Shown: piece after piece, positions 37,913 through 46,789 of the stretch | Layout of the letters: each line of letters opens with the position of its first letter | Numbering within the stretch: position 1 is the stretch's first letter | Assembly: GCF_027891095.1 (NCBI RefSeq) | Contig: NZ_JAQIIO010000004.1 | Coordinates: forward strand, 310,001-374,000 | Direction of reading: 5' to 3' | DNA length: 64,000 nt | Source of the DNA: Aliiroseovarius salicola | Lineage (GTDB): Bacteria > Pseudomonadota > Alphaproteobacteria > Rhodobacterales > Rhodobacteraceae | Notes under the pieces: generated by a model | Told to the model about the DNA's origin: nothing | The model's database searches: none | The model's input: only the letters and a program-made list of their open reading frames with translations | Position numbers and translations under genes: made by a program

Positions 37913-40147
37913 TCAGATCAAGAAGTTAAATTTCTCAATCAGCGGAAGGTGACGTGCTCTGTCTCCCGTGAGGTCAAACAGTGCATTTGCCAGAGCAGGT
38001 GCTGCCGGAGGTGTGCCGGGTTCGCCAACGCCTCCGATACGTTCCATGTTTTGCAAAAGCTTCACATGAAAGCGCGGCACATTCAGCATGCGCATCACGT
38101 CGTAATCAGGGAAATTCTCTTGTTCTACCATGCCGTCCGAGAACGTGATTTGGCCATGTAATGCGGCAGACAAACCAAAGACGGCCCCCCCGGTCAGCTG
38201 AGCTTCGACATTCAGCGGATCCAGAACCAACCCCAAATCAGCCGCAATCCACATATCGCTGATCTGGATTAGCCCGTCATCGTTGCGCCGCACCTCTATC
38301 ACCTCAGCGACAGCCGTGCCGAATGAGAAGGTGAAGGCAACACCGCGGCCAACGCCGTCTGGTGTCTTGCCAGTCCAACCACTCATATCGCGCACGGTTT
38401 CAAGGACCGTTGCAGAGGGCGCGTGTTCGGGGCGGATATGGTGCAGCCGGAACTCAAGCGGGTCAGTACCAGCTTTGTGTGCAAGCTCGTCAATAAAGCT
38501 TTCATGGAAAAAGGCGTTTTGGCTGTTTCCGACAGAGCGCCAGAACCCAACCGGTATGGCCACATCAGCCGCATAGCCCCGAATTCGCTGATTGGCGATC
38601 TGATACGGCTGATCATGAGCCCCCTCGGTGATCGTCGGATCTGCCGGGTTTAATTCAAACCCGAGATAGTTGGTGAGAAATTGCTTCATGATTGACGGGG
38701 CGGCCAGCTGGCCGTCCAGAGCGGTGATCTTGTCATCATCCAGCACAGCACGCATGCGGGCAATGGCACCGGGTCGGTAGAAATCATGGCGCATGTCTTC
38801 TTCACGAGACCATGTGGTCTGGACGGGTACGCCGGGTAAAGCCATCGCTACTTTGGTTGCGATTTCAGCATAGTCGACCATCGCGCGGCGGCCATATCCA
38901 CCGCCAAGATAGGGCGTATGAACCGTCACGTTTTCGCTGTCCACATTTGCCACTTTGGCACAGGCATCCCGGACCATCACAGGCGCCTGGTTCGGGGACC
39001 AGACCTGAACTTTGCCATCCTCAATCAGAACCGTGCTGTTCATCGGCTCCATCGTCGCATGGGCCAGATAGGGCACGTGATACTCAGCGGAAAACACGTC
39101 ACCTGTGAGAGTAGCATCGACGTTGCCATCGTCTCGCGCAGTGCTGTTCGGATCAACGTCGAACGCCTGTTCGATCTTTGCAAAAACATCTTTTGTTTCA
39201 GCGGGGTAGGGAGCTTCTCCCCATTCCACGTCAATCGCGTTCACCGCTTGAATCGCCAGCCAGGTGTTGGACGCAATAACCGCGATACCCTGCCCCAGAT
39301 CCACGATTTTTTCGACACCTGGCATGTTTTCGGCGGGGCCTGCGTCATAGGACAACATAGCCGCACCCAACCGGGGTGACATGCGCACCGAGGCGTATTT
39401 CATTCCTGGCAGTCGAATATCGATCCCAAAGTCGGCGGTGCCCGTGGCTTTGCCGGGCTGGTCCTTGCGGGGCTGGCTCTTGCCGAGGTAACGCCACTCG
39501 GACGGTGATTTCAGCCGAGGGGATTGCTCTGGTTCTAGTTTGGCAGCCGCAGTTGCAAGAAGAGCGTACGGAAGTTTTGTTCCGTCATTTGCCACAACTG
39601 CACCGTTCTCAGTGTGCAGCTGATCAAGCCCGACACCAAGTTGGTTTGCGGCGGCTTGCAGCAATGTGGTGCGAGCAGAAGCTCCTGCAAACCGCATCCT
39701 GTCAAACGCATCAAGTGTGCTGGTCGACCCCCCGGTCATTTGCAGCGATATCAATTTGGGAAATGCCTGAGCAAGAGTTGCCCCCCAACCATTGGATGGC
39801 TGTTCTTGACTGACATCATAATGACGGTCTGCTGTAAATGCGCTGTTAAAGTAGGCCTGCGCCGCAGGTCCATGGATCACGTTTACCTGGTCCAGATCCA
39901 CATCCAGTTCTTCGGCCACAAGGGCTGCCAATGTTGTCATGACACCCTGACCCATCTCTGCGCGCGGAGCGATGATCGTCACACCATCCTCGTTGATCAT
40001 GACCCAGGGGTTCAGTGTGCCGTCTTCATTTGGGATCGGGTTGTCCGGGGTTTCCAGCAACTTGTAAGCGCCGAACGCAACGCCACCAGCCACGGTGGCG
40101 CTGGTGACAAGAAAGGCGCGGCGGCTGAACGTACGAAGCTTGCCCAT
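37913..40147 (-). CDS. Molybdenum hydroxylase large subunit (isoquinoline 1-oxidoreductase beta / aldehyde dehydrogenase type)
   Basis: A 744-residue molybdopterin-binding subunit of the xanthine oxidase superfamily. A twin-arginine signal is visible (FSRRAFLVTSATVAGG), so the holoenzyme is exported folded to the periplasm. The active-site glutamate is expected in RIGGVGEPGTPPAAPALANALF near the C-terminus. Other family stretches are APRAEMGQGVMTTLAAL, HTPYLGGGYGRRA and VGFWRSVGNSQNAFFHESF. The ATG at 40147 overlaps the stop codon of the 2Fe-2S subunit gene by one base. Substrate (N-heterocycle or aldehyde) is not determined. No cytochrome c subunit is adjacent. Confidence 0.92.
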   Translation of the reverse strand: MGKLRTFSRRAFLVTSATVAGGVAFGAYKLLETPDNPIPNEDGTLNPWVMINEDGVTIIAPRAEMGQGVMTTLAALVAEELDVDLDQVNVIHGPAAQAYFNSAFTADRHYDVSQEQPSNGWGATLAQAFPKLISLQMTGGSTSTLDAFDRMRFAGASARTTLLQAAANQLGVGLDQLHTENGAVVANDGTKLPYALLATAAAKLEPEQSPRLKSPSEWRYLGKSQPRKDQPGKATGTADFGIDIRLPGMKYASVRMSPRLGAAMLSYDAGPAENMPGVEKIVDLGQGIAVIASNTWLAIQAVNAIDVEWGEAPYPAETKDVFAKIEQAFDVDPNSTARDDGNVDATLTGDVFSAEYHVPYLAHATMEPMNSTVLIEDGKVQVWSPNQAPVMVRDACAKVANVDSENVTVHTPYLGGGYGRRAMVDYAEIATKVAMALPGVPVQTTWSREEDMRHDFYRPGAIARMRAVLDDDKITALDGQLAAPSIMKQFLTNYLGFELNPADPTITEGAHDQPYQIANQRIRGYAADVAIPVGFWRSVGNSQNAFFHESFIDELAHKAGTDPLEFRLHHIRPEHAPSATVLETVRDMSGWTGKTPDGVGRGVAFTFSFGTAVAEVIEVRRNDDGLIQISDMWIAADLGLVLDPLNVEAQLTGGAVFGLSAALHGQITFSDGMVEQENFPDYDVMRMLNVPRFHVKLLQNMERIGGVGEPGTPPAAPALANALFDLTGDRARHLPLIEKFNFLI

Positions 40148-40611
40148 CACGACACCTCCATTTGTTTTGAGGCGTCATGTATTGCAGCCCGAATTCGAGG
40201 ATAGGTGCCGCATCGACACAGGTTGCCGGACATGGCTTCGTCGATTTCTGCGTCAGAGGGGGCTGGATTTTCTGCCAGAAGGCTTGCAGCCTGCATGATC
40301 TGGCCCGACTGGCAGTATCCGCATTGAGCCACCTGATGTTTGACCCATGCTTGTTGCAACGCATTTGATGCATCCGGAGATCCCAATCCTTCGACGGTGG
40401 TGACCGAACCTTCGACATCTTCCAGCGCGACCTGACACGACCGCACGGCCTCTCCGTTCACGTGGACCGTGCAGGCCCCACAGGCCGCGACGCCGCAACC
40501 AAATTTGGTTCCTGTCAATTCAAGAGCGTCACGCAACACCCATAGAAGGGGCATGTCGCCGGGCAGATCCACCTTGTGCTTGGTGCCGTTGATGGTGAGT
40601 TCATAGGTCAT
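40147..40611 (-). CDS. Molybdenum hydroxylase small subunit with two 2Fe-2S clusters (IorA-like)
   Basis: A 154-residue protein. The plant-ferredoxin-type cluster ligands are C39, C44, C47 and C59, and the second cluster uses C97, C100, C132 and C134 (CGYCQSGQ and [11 protein letters not shown]). It passes electrons from the molybdenum centre in the large subunit to an acceptor. The ATG at 40611 follows GGAAGA. It is the first gene of the two-gene operon and is divergent from the TetR regulator at 40767. Confidence 0.95.
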   Translation of the reverse strand: MTYELTINGTKHKVDLPGDMPLLWVLRDALELTGTKFGCGVAACGACTVHVNGEAVRSCQVALEDVEGSVTTVEGLGSPDASNALQQAWVKHQVAQCGYCQSGQIMQAASLLAENPAPSDAEIDEAMSGNLCRCGTYPRIRAAIHDASKQMEVS

Positions 40612-40652
40612 CACATTCTTCCAATCGGGCTGGTAATGGGGCCACTTACAAT

Positions 40653-40712
40653 CTGACAAAATGGACTTGTTATGTCAGCAAGTCAATTGACGAAATTTGC
40701 TAAATATGTCAA
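40653..40712. promoter_or_regulatory. Cluster of TGTCA half-sites between the hydroxylase operon and tetR
   Basis: CTGACA (40653-40658) and TGTCAG (40673-40678) form one inverted pair; GTCAATTGAC (40682-40691) is a perfect palindrome; TGTCAA follows at 40707-40712. All share the TGTCA/TGACA core. The cluster fills the divergent promoter region and is a good candidate operator for the adjacent TetR protein. Confidence 0.5.
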
Positions 40713-40766
40713 TTTATCCACTAGGTCCGGCACACACCACGAGCACAAGAAGACGAGATTCAACGA

Positions 40767-41342
40767 ATGAACATCGATGACAAACAAATGTCCATTTTCA
40801 TGGCAGCGATTGAGGTGTTTCAGCTTTATGGGTTTCGCAGATCTTCAATGGAGGACATCGCAACTGCCGCTGGCATGTCGCGCGCGGCGCTTTATCTGCA
40901 TTTCAAGAACAAACAGGACCTGTTCCGTCGACTGGTCACCATGTTCTTTGCTCAGGCTGTTCTGGATCTAAGCGCCGAACTCACCCGTGACCCCGAACGA
41001 CCGGTTGCAGAGACATTGACCGCTGCTTTGCTGGCCAAAGGTGGGGCGGGGATGGAGGCTTTGTTCAACTCGCCTCATGGGCACGAACTTATGGAAGTGA
41101 AGGATTCAGCCGCCCAAGCAGAAGTGGCTGATGGTATGGCGCTTGTTTCCGAGGTCCTGGCGAATTGGTTTGAAGCGCAGGCGAATGCGGGGCGGGTCAC
41201 GCTGGAATTATCCGCATCAGATTTGGCCAAGACGCTTCTGCACGGTCTTGATGGCGTAAAAATCAACGCCACGACCTATCAGGGCTACAGGGATGGGATC
41301 ACACGCATGAGCCGTGTTTTCGGCAAATCCATTTCCGTTTGA
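40767..41342 (+). CDS. TetR/AcrR-family transcriptional regulator
   Basis: A 191-residue regulator. The N-terminal helix-turn-helix is IEVFQLYGFRRSSMEDIATAAGMSRAALYLHFKNKQDLFRRLV (about residues 12-55), followed by a diverse ligand-binding C-terminal domain. Being divergent from the molybdenum hydroxylase operon, it is most likely its repressor, acting through the half-site cluster in between and its own promoter. The inducer could be the hydroxylase substrate. Confidence 0.92.
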   Translation: MNIDDKQMSIFMAAIEVFQLYGFRRSSMEDIATAAGMSRAALYLHFKNKQDLFRRLVTMFFAQAVLDLSAELTRDPERPVAETLTAALLAKGGAGMEALFNSPHGHELMEVKDSAAQAEVADGMALVSEVLANWFEAQANAGRVTLELSASDLAKTLLHGLDGVKINATTYQGYRDGITRMSRVFGKSISV

Positions 41343-41356
41343 CCAGTCCCGCTAGG

Positions 41357-42502
41357 TCAGTGACCTCGATCTGCCATAAATCCGGCCAGCCGCTTAACCC
41401 CTTCACGAATGTCATCGGTTGACCGGGCGTAGGAAAACCGCAGGGTCTGGGCGCCACGTCGAGGGTCAAAATCAAGACCGGGCGTGACGGCAACTCCCGC
41501 TTTTTCAAGGATTTCAGCGGCAAAGGCTCGGCTGTCTGTGGTGTAGTCACTCACATCGCAATAGATGTAAAACGCACCATCAGCCGGGGCGAATTTCTCA
41601 AATCCGATCTTCGGAAGTTCCTCGGTTAGAATGCGCCTGTTTTCTCTGTAAGTTTGAAGGTTTGCATCAAGCTCTTCACGTGAGTTCAGCGCCGCAATTG
41701 CTGCAACTTGACTGGCATGAGGGGCACAGATGAACATGTTCTGAGCAATCCGCTCCACATGCCGGATGTGATCGTCAGGGACAATCATCCAACCGACCCG
41801 CCAACCAGTCATTGAGAAATATTTTGAGAAGCTGTTGATCACATAAATGTCATCAGACACCTCAAGGGCCGACACCGCCCGGCCATCATATTGCAGTCCG
41901 TGATAGATTTCGTCCGCGATGAAAGCAGTGCCCTGAGCGTGGCATTTTCTTATGAGAGCCTCCAGTTCGCCATGCCCCAGCATGGTGCCTGATGGGTTGG
42001 CAGGAGAGGCGGTGATCATACCGGCAAGACCGGGCGGGATATCGGAAGGGACAGGCTGATAGCGGTTTTCCGCTGCGGTCTGAAGACCAACGGCTTCGAT
42101 GCTCATGGCCTTTAGGATCTGTCGGTAGGATGGATAACCGGGTTCACCCAAACCGACCTTGTCGCCCGCATCAAACAGGGCCGAAAAGGCCAGAATGAAG
42201 GCCCCGGAACTGCCCGGTGTTACCACCACTCGAGCGGGATCTAGGTCAACATTATACCAATCCTTATAAAGGCTTGCGATGCCTTTTCGAAGTTCTGGGA
42301 GACCCAGCGCCACGGTATAACCCAGCGCGTCTTTTCCCATCTCTTGCACAAGCGCCTCTCGCGCCGCGCGCGGTGCAGGTGTAGATGGTTGCCCCACTTC
42401 CATATGGATGATGTGACGACCGCTTTCCTCTGCCGCACGGGCCGCTTCCATCACATCCATCACGATGAACGGGTCCACCTGTCCACGGGTCGATTTGCGC
42501 AT
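41357..42502 (-). CDS. PLP-dependent class I aminotransferase
   Basis: A 381-residue fold-type I aminotransferase. Motifs include VVVTPGSSGAFILAF, GEPGYPSYRQIL, SPANPSGTML, IADEIYHGLQY and the cofactor lysine in INSFSKYFSMTGWRVGW. Near the C-terminus R in TLRFSYARST would bind the substrate carboxylate. It is of the aspartate/alanine aminotransferase type, but the substrate is not assignable. The ATG at 42502 is used; a TTG four codons upstream is open. Convergent with tetR. Confidence 0.92.
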   Translation of the reverse strand: MRKSTRGQVDPFIVMDVMEAARAAEESGRHIIHMEVGQPSTPAPRAAREALVQEMGKDALGYTVALGLPELRKGIASLYKDWYNVDLDPARVVVTPGSSGAFILAFSALFDAGDKVGLGEPGYPSYRQILKAMSIEAVGLQTAAENRYQPVPSDIPPGLAGMITASPANPSGTMLGHGELEALIRKCHAQGTAFIADEIYHGLQYDGRAVSALEVSDDIYVINSFSKYFSMTGWRVGWMIVPDDHIRHVERIAQNMFICAPHASQVAAIAALNSREELDANLQTYRENRRILTEELPKIGFEKFAPADGAFYIYCDVSDYTTDSRAFAAEILEKAGVAVTPGLDFDPRRGAQTLRFSYARSTDDIREGVKRLAGFMADRGH

Positions 42503-42613
42503 TATGTCATCCAATCGCGGGAAAATTTCTAATCAAGCGGTTGGTGCCGCGAGGAGGTGAAACTGTCAACCTTCGTTTCTGCATTGAAGCAAAAGACACT
42601 CCATAGGCAAAAC

Positions 42614-42643
42614 AACTCGCGACCCGGCTTGCTCGCGCGAGTT
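42614..42643. promoter_or_regulatory. Inverted repeat in the aminotransferase-dsbA divergent spacer
   Basis: AACTCGCG-N14-CGCGAGTT, perfect 8-base arms, about midway between the two divergent starts (42502 and 42732). Could be an operator or a chance GC-rich palindrome. Confidence 0.3.
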
Positions 42644-42731
42644 TGATCGGGGAAATCCTTTACAAGACTTGGCCCAATCGCTGCAATGGCCTATGTCGAA
42701 GTAACATTCGATTCAACATGAAGAGAGATCA

Positions 42732-43487
42732 ATGAAACGCCTTTCCCTTGCCTTGTGTGCCGCCGCGATGATCGGGGCTGCGATGCCCGCAGCCGCTTTT
42801 GACCTCTCAGATATGAGCGAAGATGAACGTCAGGCCTTTCGGGACGAAGTGCGGGCCTATCTTCTGGACAATCCGGAAGTGATCATGGAAGCGGTGGATA
42901 TTCTTGAGCAGCGTCAGGCTGAAATGGCTGCGATGGACGACGTCGAATTGGTCAAGGCGAACGTCGATGACATCTTCAACGACGGGTATTCCCATGTCAT
43001 GGGCAACCCGGATGGGGATTACACAATTGTCGAGTTTGTCGATTATCGTTGTGGCTATTGCCGGAAGTCCTATGAAGAACTGACAGTGCTTCTTGAGAAA
43101 GATGAGAATATCCGCCTGATTTTGAAGGAATATCCGATTTTGGGCGAGGATAGCCTCAACTCTGCCCGTTTCGCGGTTTCCGCCCAACAGCTGTTTGGTG
43201 GCGAGGCTTATGGCAAGCTGCACCATGCGCTGATCTCGTTGCGGGGCGCAGCCAGCATCGAAAACCTGATAGATGCCGCTGACGATCTGGGGCTGGATGG
43301 CAAGGCAATTGCCAAAGGCATGACTGATCCTCGGATTGACGAGATCCTTGGTGAAAACCACGCGCTCGCGCGCCGGCTTAAAGTCACCGGAACACCAGCC
43401 TTTGTGATGGGGGACACCATGGCGCGGGGCTATATGCCGCTGGCGCAGATGGAACGTTTCGTTGCGGAAGGGCGCTCGACCAACTAA
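42732..43487 (+). CDS. DsbA-family thiol:disulfide oxidoreductase
   Basis: A 251-residue exported protein: signal peptide to about residue 22 (AAAMIGAAMPAAAF), a helical N-terminal extension, then a thioredoxin-fold domain with the active site CGYC (C107-C110) and the cis-proline in GTPAFV. It resembles the Com1/DsbA-like group that oxidises or isomerises periplasmic disulfides. GAGAGATCA precedes the ATG at 42732. The amidase gene begins 79 bases after its stop. Confidence 0.92.
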   Translation: MKRLSLALCAAAMIGAAMPAAAFDLSDMSEDERQAFRDEVRAYLLDNPEVIMEAVDILEQRQAEMAAMDDVELVKANVDDIFNDGYSHVMGNPDGDYTIVEFVDYRCGYCRKSYEELTVLLEKDENIRLILKEYPILGEDSLNSARFAVSAQQLFGGEAYGKLHHALISLRGAASIENLIDAADDLGLDGKAIAKGMTDPRIDEILGENHALARRLKVTGTPAFVMGDTMARGYMPLAQMERFVAEGRSTN

Positions 43488-43566
43488 AGGCAACGGAGTG
43501 GCTGTTCAGTTTGGGGCGGTCTGTTATGTTCGCCTCAAATCAACCGAGCAGTTTCGGAGCAGCACG

Positions 43567-44802
43567 ATGCGGATGATCCGCCAATTCCTCGCAACCCTAC
43601 TATGTGCCGGGTCTGTGATGACCTCTGGCCTGGCAATGGCACAGGGCGCAAACGGGTTATCAGCACTTGCGCATTTGAAAGATCCGGGGGTGACGGTCAA
43701 TGCAGGTTGGCGTGATCTGGATCTTCAGATCTCGATGACCCGACCGGTGCCATGGAGGATATTCACACTGGATGCCCCCCGCCGTCTGGTGATCGATTTC
43801 TCCGAGCTTGACTGGACCGGGCTGGACCGCGAGACGGTGCTTTATGACAGCACCAAGCTGTCGGATTTAAGGGCAGGTCTGTATCGGCCCGGATGGTCTC
43901 GTCTGGTTCTCGATCTTGCTGAACCAATGGCGGTGACATCCTCCGAGATGAAGACATCGGATGAGGGTGCCGCACTGAAACTGCGTCTCTCACCCGTATC
44001 TGACGAGGTTTTCAGCTCCAAGGCGGGGGTGCCGGAAACGCACTTTAAAGAACCCTCTTCGCTTTTGGATCCGGGGAAACACCGGCAGCGCGGAGAGGGA
44101 CCATTGCGTGTTGTACTGGATCCCGGGCACGGCGGAATTGACCCCGGGGCGGAACGTGATGGGGTGGTTGAGGCAGAGCTCATTCTCACCTTCGCGCGCG
44201 AGTTGCGGGATGTTCTCAGGCGTGCCGGTGGTTTTGAGGTCGTGCTGACACGCGATGACAACAGATTTGTTTCTCTGGAAGAACGCGTGACGATCGCGCG
44301 TGAAGCCGGGGCAGATGTGCTGCTGTCTCTCCATGCAGACGCGCTGGCACATGGACGAGCCACCGGAGCAACGGTTTATACACTGTCAAAAGAGGCGTCT
44401 GATCTGGCATCTGAAAAACTGGCAGAACGTCATGATCGAGCTGATCTTCTGGCAGGAGTGGACCTGAGCGAACAGGATGACGAGGTTGCGCTGGTCCTGA
44501 TGGGTTTGGCGCGCACTGAAACAGCGCCGCGATCCGATGCCTTGGCGGATGCGCTGGTCGAGGGGATCCATTCCGCGACCGGCTCGATCTACAAATCACC
44601 TCGCATGCAGGCCGGGTTTTCCGTGTTGAAGGCGCCGGATATCCCATCGGTTCTGATCGAACTTGGTTTCATGTCTTCGCCCAAGGATCTGAAGCGAATG
44701 ACCTCTCCGAAGTGGCGCGCCCAGGCGGCAGAAGGCATTCGGGATGCGCTGCAATACTGGGCGCTTGAAGATGCAACTATGGTTGATCGGCTGCGCAAAT
44801 AA
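43567..44802 (+). CDS. N-acetylmuramoyl-L-alanine amidase with AMIN domain (AmiC type)
   Basis: Cleaves the amide link between MurNAc and the peptide during daughter-cell separation. The 411-residue precursor has a signal peptide (to about 25), an AMIN domain (about 42-145) for septal localisation, and an amidase_3 domain (about 180-400). Zinc ligands are H188 (DPGHGG), E202 and H256 (LSLHADA), with catalytic E365 (LIELGFMS). The ATG at 43567 follows GGAGC; the open frame to 43462 overlaps dsbA. It ends at a shared terminator. Confidence 0.95.
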   Translation: MRMIRQFLATLLCAGSVMTSGLAMAQGANGLSALAHLKDPGVTVNAGWRDLDLQISMTRPVPWRIFTLDAPRRLVIDFSELDWTGLDRETVLYDSTKLSDLRAGLYRPGWSRLVLDLAEPMAVTSSEMKTSDEGAALKLRLSPVSDEVFSSKAGVPETHFKEPSSLLDPGKHRQRGEGPLRVVLDPGHGGIDPGAERDGVVEAELILTFARELRDVLRRAGGFEVVLTRDDNRFVSLEERVTIAREAGADVLLSLHADALAHGRATGATVYTLSKEASDLASEKLAERHDRADLLAGVDLSEQDDEVALVLMGLARTETAPRSDALADALVEGIHSATGSIYKSPRMQAGFSVLKAPDIPSVLIELGFMSSPKDLKRMTSPKWRAQAAEGIRDALQYWALEDATMVDRLRK

Positions 44803-44841
44803 GAAGTGTGAATCGAGTTTCGTGTAGTGGGCGCAACAAAT

Positions 44842-44869
44842 AAAAGACCGCGTATTCGCGCGGTCTTTT
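44842..44869. terminator. Bidirectional terminator between amidase and glutamate dehydrogenase
   Basis: Perfect 11-base stem AAAAGACCGCG/CGCGGTCTTTT with a 6-base loop; A and T tracts on either side serve the two convergent genes. Confidence 0.88.
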
Positions 44870-44885
44870 AGGGGGCTCGTTATCT

Positions 44886-46316
44886 TTACAGACCCTTAGC
44901 GCGGTAACTTTTTGCAATTCGATCAATGGCAACGAGATAAGCCGCCATGCGTAGGTCAGGTACATCGTCTCGGGAGTGCCAAACCTCGCGCATCGCCTGA
45001 TAGGCCGTGCGCATAGTGTCATCGAGACCTGACCGCACCAGCTCCAACTCATCTGCGCCGCGCAGGTATTTATCTTTGAACTCGGGTGTCATCGACCATG
45101 CGTCACCCAAGTGACGATCCAGCCGGTCCAGCTCGTCAATCACCAATTGGTGCCGCGCCTCTTCCTGACGGCGCTGCATCCGACCAAAGCGAATGTGGCT
45201 GAGGTTCTTGACCCATTCAAAATAGGACACGGTGACACCGCCTGCATTGGCATACATGTCTGGAATGATGACACATCCTTTAGACCTTAGGATATCATCG
45301 GCGCCAGCTGTTACAGGGCCGTTGGCGGCCTCGATGATAAGAGGCGCCTTGATACGATCTACATTGTCCAGATGAATGACACCTTCCAGTGCGGCGGGGA
45401 TCAGGATGTCACATTCCCGCTCCAGCCCTTCCGCACCATTTTCCAGATAGGTGGCATCCGGGAAGCCTTTGACACCATCATTTGCAGCAATCCAGTTGCG
45501 CACGGCTTCGACGTCCAGCCCGTGATCATCAAAGATGGCACCATCTCGCTCAATGATCGTTGTAATCAGGGCGTGATCTTCTTCTGAGAGGAATTTGGAT
45601 GCGTGATAGCCCACATTCCCAAGCCCCTGAACAATGATGCGCTTACCTTTCAAGCTGCCTTCAAGGCCAGCTTTGACAATATCTTCGGGGTGACGGAAAA
45701 ACTCGCGGAGCGCATATTGCACACCACGCCCCGTGGCCTCGACACGACCTGAGATACCTCCTGCATGGGGTGGTTTACCGGTCACACAGGCCTTGGCATT
45801 GATGTCGGTGGTGTTCATGCGGGCGTATTGGTCGGCAATCCATGCCATCTCGCGTTCTCCGGTGCCCATATCAGGAGCAGGGACATTTTGCGAAGGGTGG
45901 ATCAGATCACGTTTGGCGAGCTCATAAGCAAAGCGGCGCGTGATCAGCTCCATTTCATATTCATCATAATCACGAGGGTCGATGCAAAGACCGCCCTTTG
46001 ATCCGCCAAATGGTGTTTCGACCAGAGCGCATTTGTAGGTCATAAGGGCCGCAAGTGCTTCGACCTCATCCTGGTTCACAGCGCTTGCATAACGTATGCC
46101 ACCTTTTACCGGTTCCATATGTTCTGAATGAACTGAGCGATATCCGGTGAATGTCTTGATTTCGCCCCGCAGGCGCACCCCAAAGCGAACTGTATATGTG
46201 GCGTTGCAGACGCGGATCTTTTCTTTCAATCCGGGGGGCAGATCCATGATTTCGACAGCGCGGTCGAACATGATGTCCACGGATTCACGGAATGAAGGTT
46301 CTTGGGTACGGTTCAT
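44886..46316 (-). CDS. Glu/Leu/Phe/Val dehydrogenase (glutamate dehydrogenase)
   Basis: Interconverts glutamate and 2-oxoglutarate plus ammonia. It has 476 residues. The substrate-binding region contains EPVKGGIRYASAVNQDEVEALAALMTYKCALVETPFGGSKGGL, with the catalytic lysine in that segment. The Rossmann domain has VQGLGNVGYHASKFL. The length fits the hexameric GDH class. The cofactor preference cannot be read directly. It is preceded by a 473-base spacer toward pirin. Confidence 0.95.
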   Translation of the reverse strand: MNRTQEPSFRESVDIMFDRAVEIMDLPPGLKEKIRVCNATYTVRFGVRLRGEIKTFTGYRSVHSEHMEPVKGGIRYASAVNQDEVEALAALMTYKCALVETPFGGSKGGLCIDPRDYDEYEMELITRRFAYELAKRDLIHPSQNVPAPDMGTGEREMAWIADQYARMNTTDINAKACVTGKPPHAGGISGRVEATGRGVQYALREFFRHPEDIVKAGLEGSLKGKRIIVQGLGNVGYHASKFLSEEDHALITTIIERDGAIFDDHGLDVEAVRNWIAANDGVKGFPDATYLENGAEGLERECDILIPAALEGVIHLDNVDRIKAPLIIEAANGPVTAGADDILRSKGCVIIPDMYANAGGVTVSYFEWVKNLSHIRFGRMQRRQEEARHQLVIDELDRLDRHLGDAWSMTPEFKDKYLRGADELELVRSGLDDTMRTAYQAMREVWHSRDDVPDLRMAAYLVAIDRIAKSYRAKGL

Positions 46317-46789
46317 TGTGGGGCTCCCGATTGCGGGCCGGTTACGCTACAGACGAATCAGCAACTGCGACACTTTTACACACAGACTAGGCGCGATTGG
46401 TTAACAAGACATCCAGAAATTGGTGATTTTAGATGCGAAGGCATGATCGTTTTGCGACCGGAGAGGCATGTAAAAACCGAATTAAAGTATCGACTTATGG
46501 ACAACTTTAATCATGAAAGCGCCTGAGCACAGCCCAAAGAAACGCGTTAATTTATCTGATTTATTCGGCGGGGAAGTATGGATTTAGGGGCTCCAGACCG
46601 TGCGCAACTATGTGTTTGAAAGGGAGCGGAGGCTAATTGATTTCCGTTTGGCGCTCGAACCCGGAAGTTCATTCGCGTGATCATTCCGGGATTGTGCATT
46701 TCTGCAAAGCTCTTGCTCGGCAATGCGGAATTGGATTGAGCAGATGATCGCTCAACTATGGTACAAGACCCCATTAGCGGAGAAATGCC
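46317..46789. other. Long spacer between glutamate dehydrogenase and pirin genes
   Basis: No convincing gene is seen in 473 bases; a minus-strand open frame at 46547-47020 overlaps pirin antisense and has no recognisable domain. Composition is more AT-rich than the flanks. It holds the promoters of two divergent genes and the inverted repeat at 46736-46755. Confidence 0.5.
46736..46755. promoter_or_regulatory. Inverted repeat in the pirin promoter region
   Basis: TTGAGC-N8-GCTCAA, perfect 6-base arms, 35-54 bases before the pirin ATG. TATGGT at 46757-46762 could be a -10 element, which would place the repeat across the -35 region. Confidence 0.35.
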
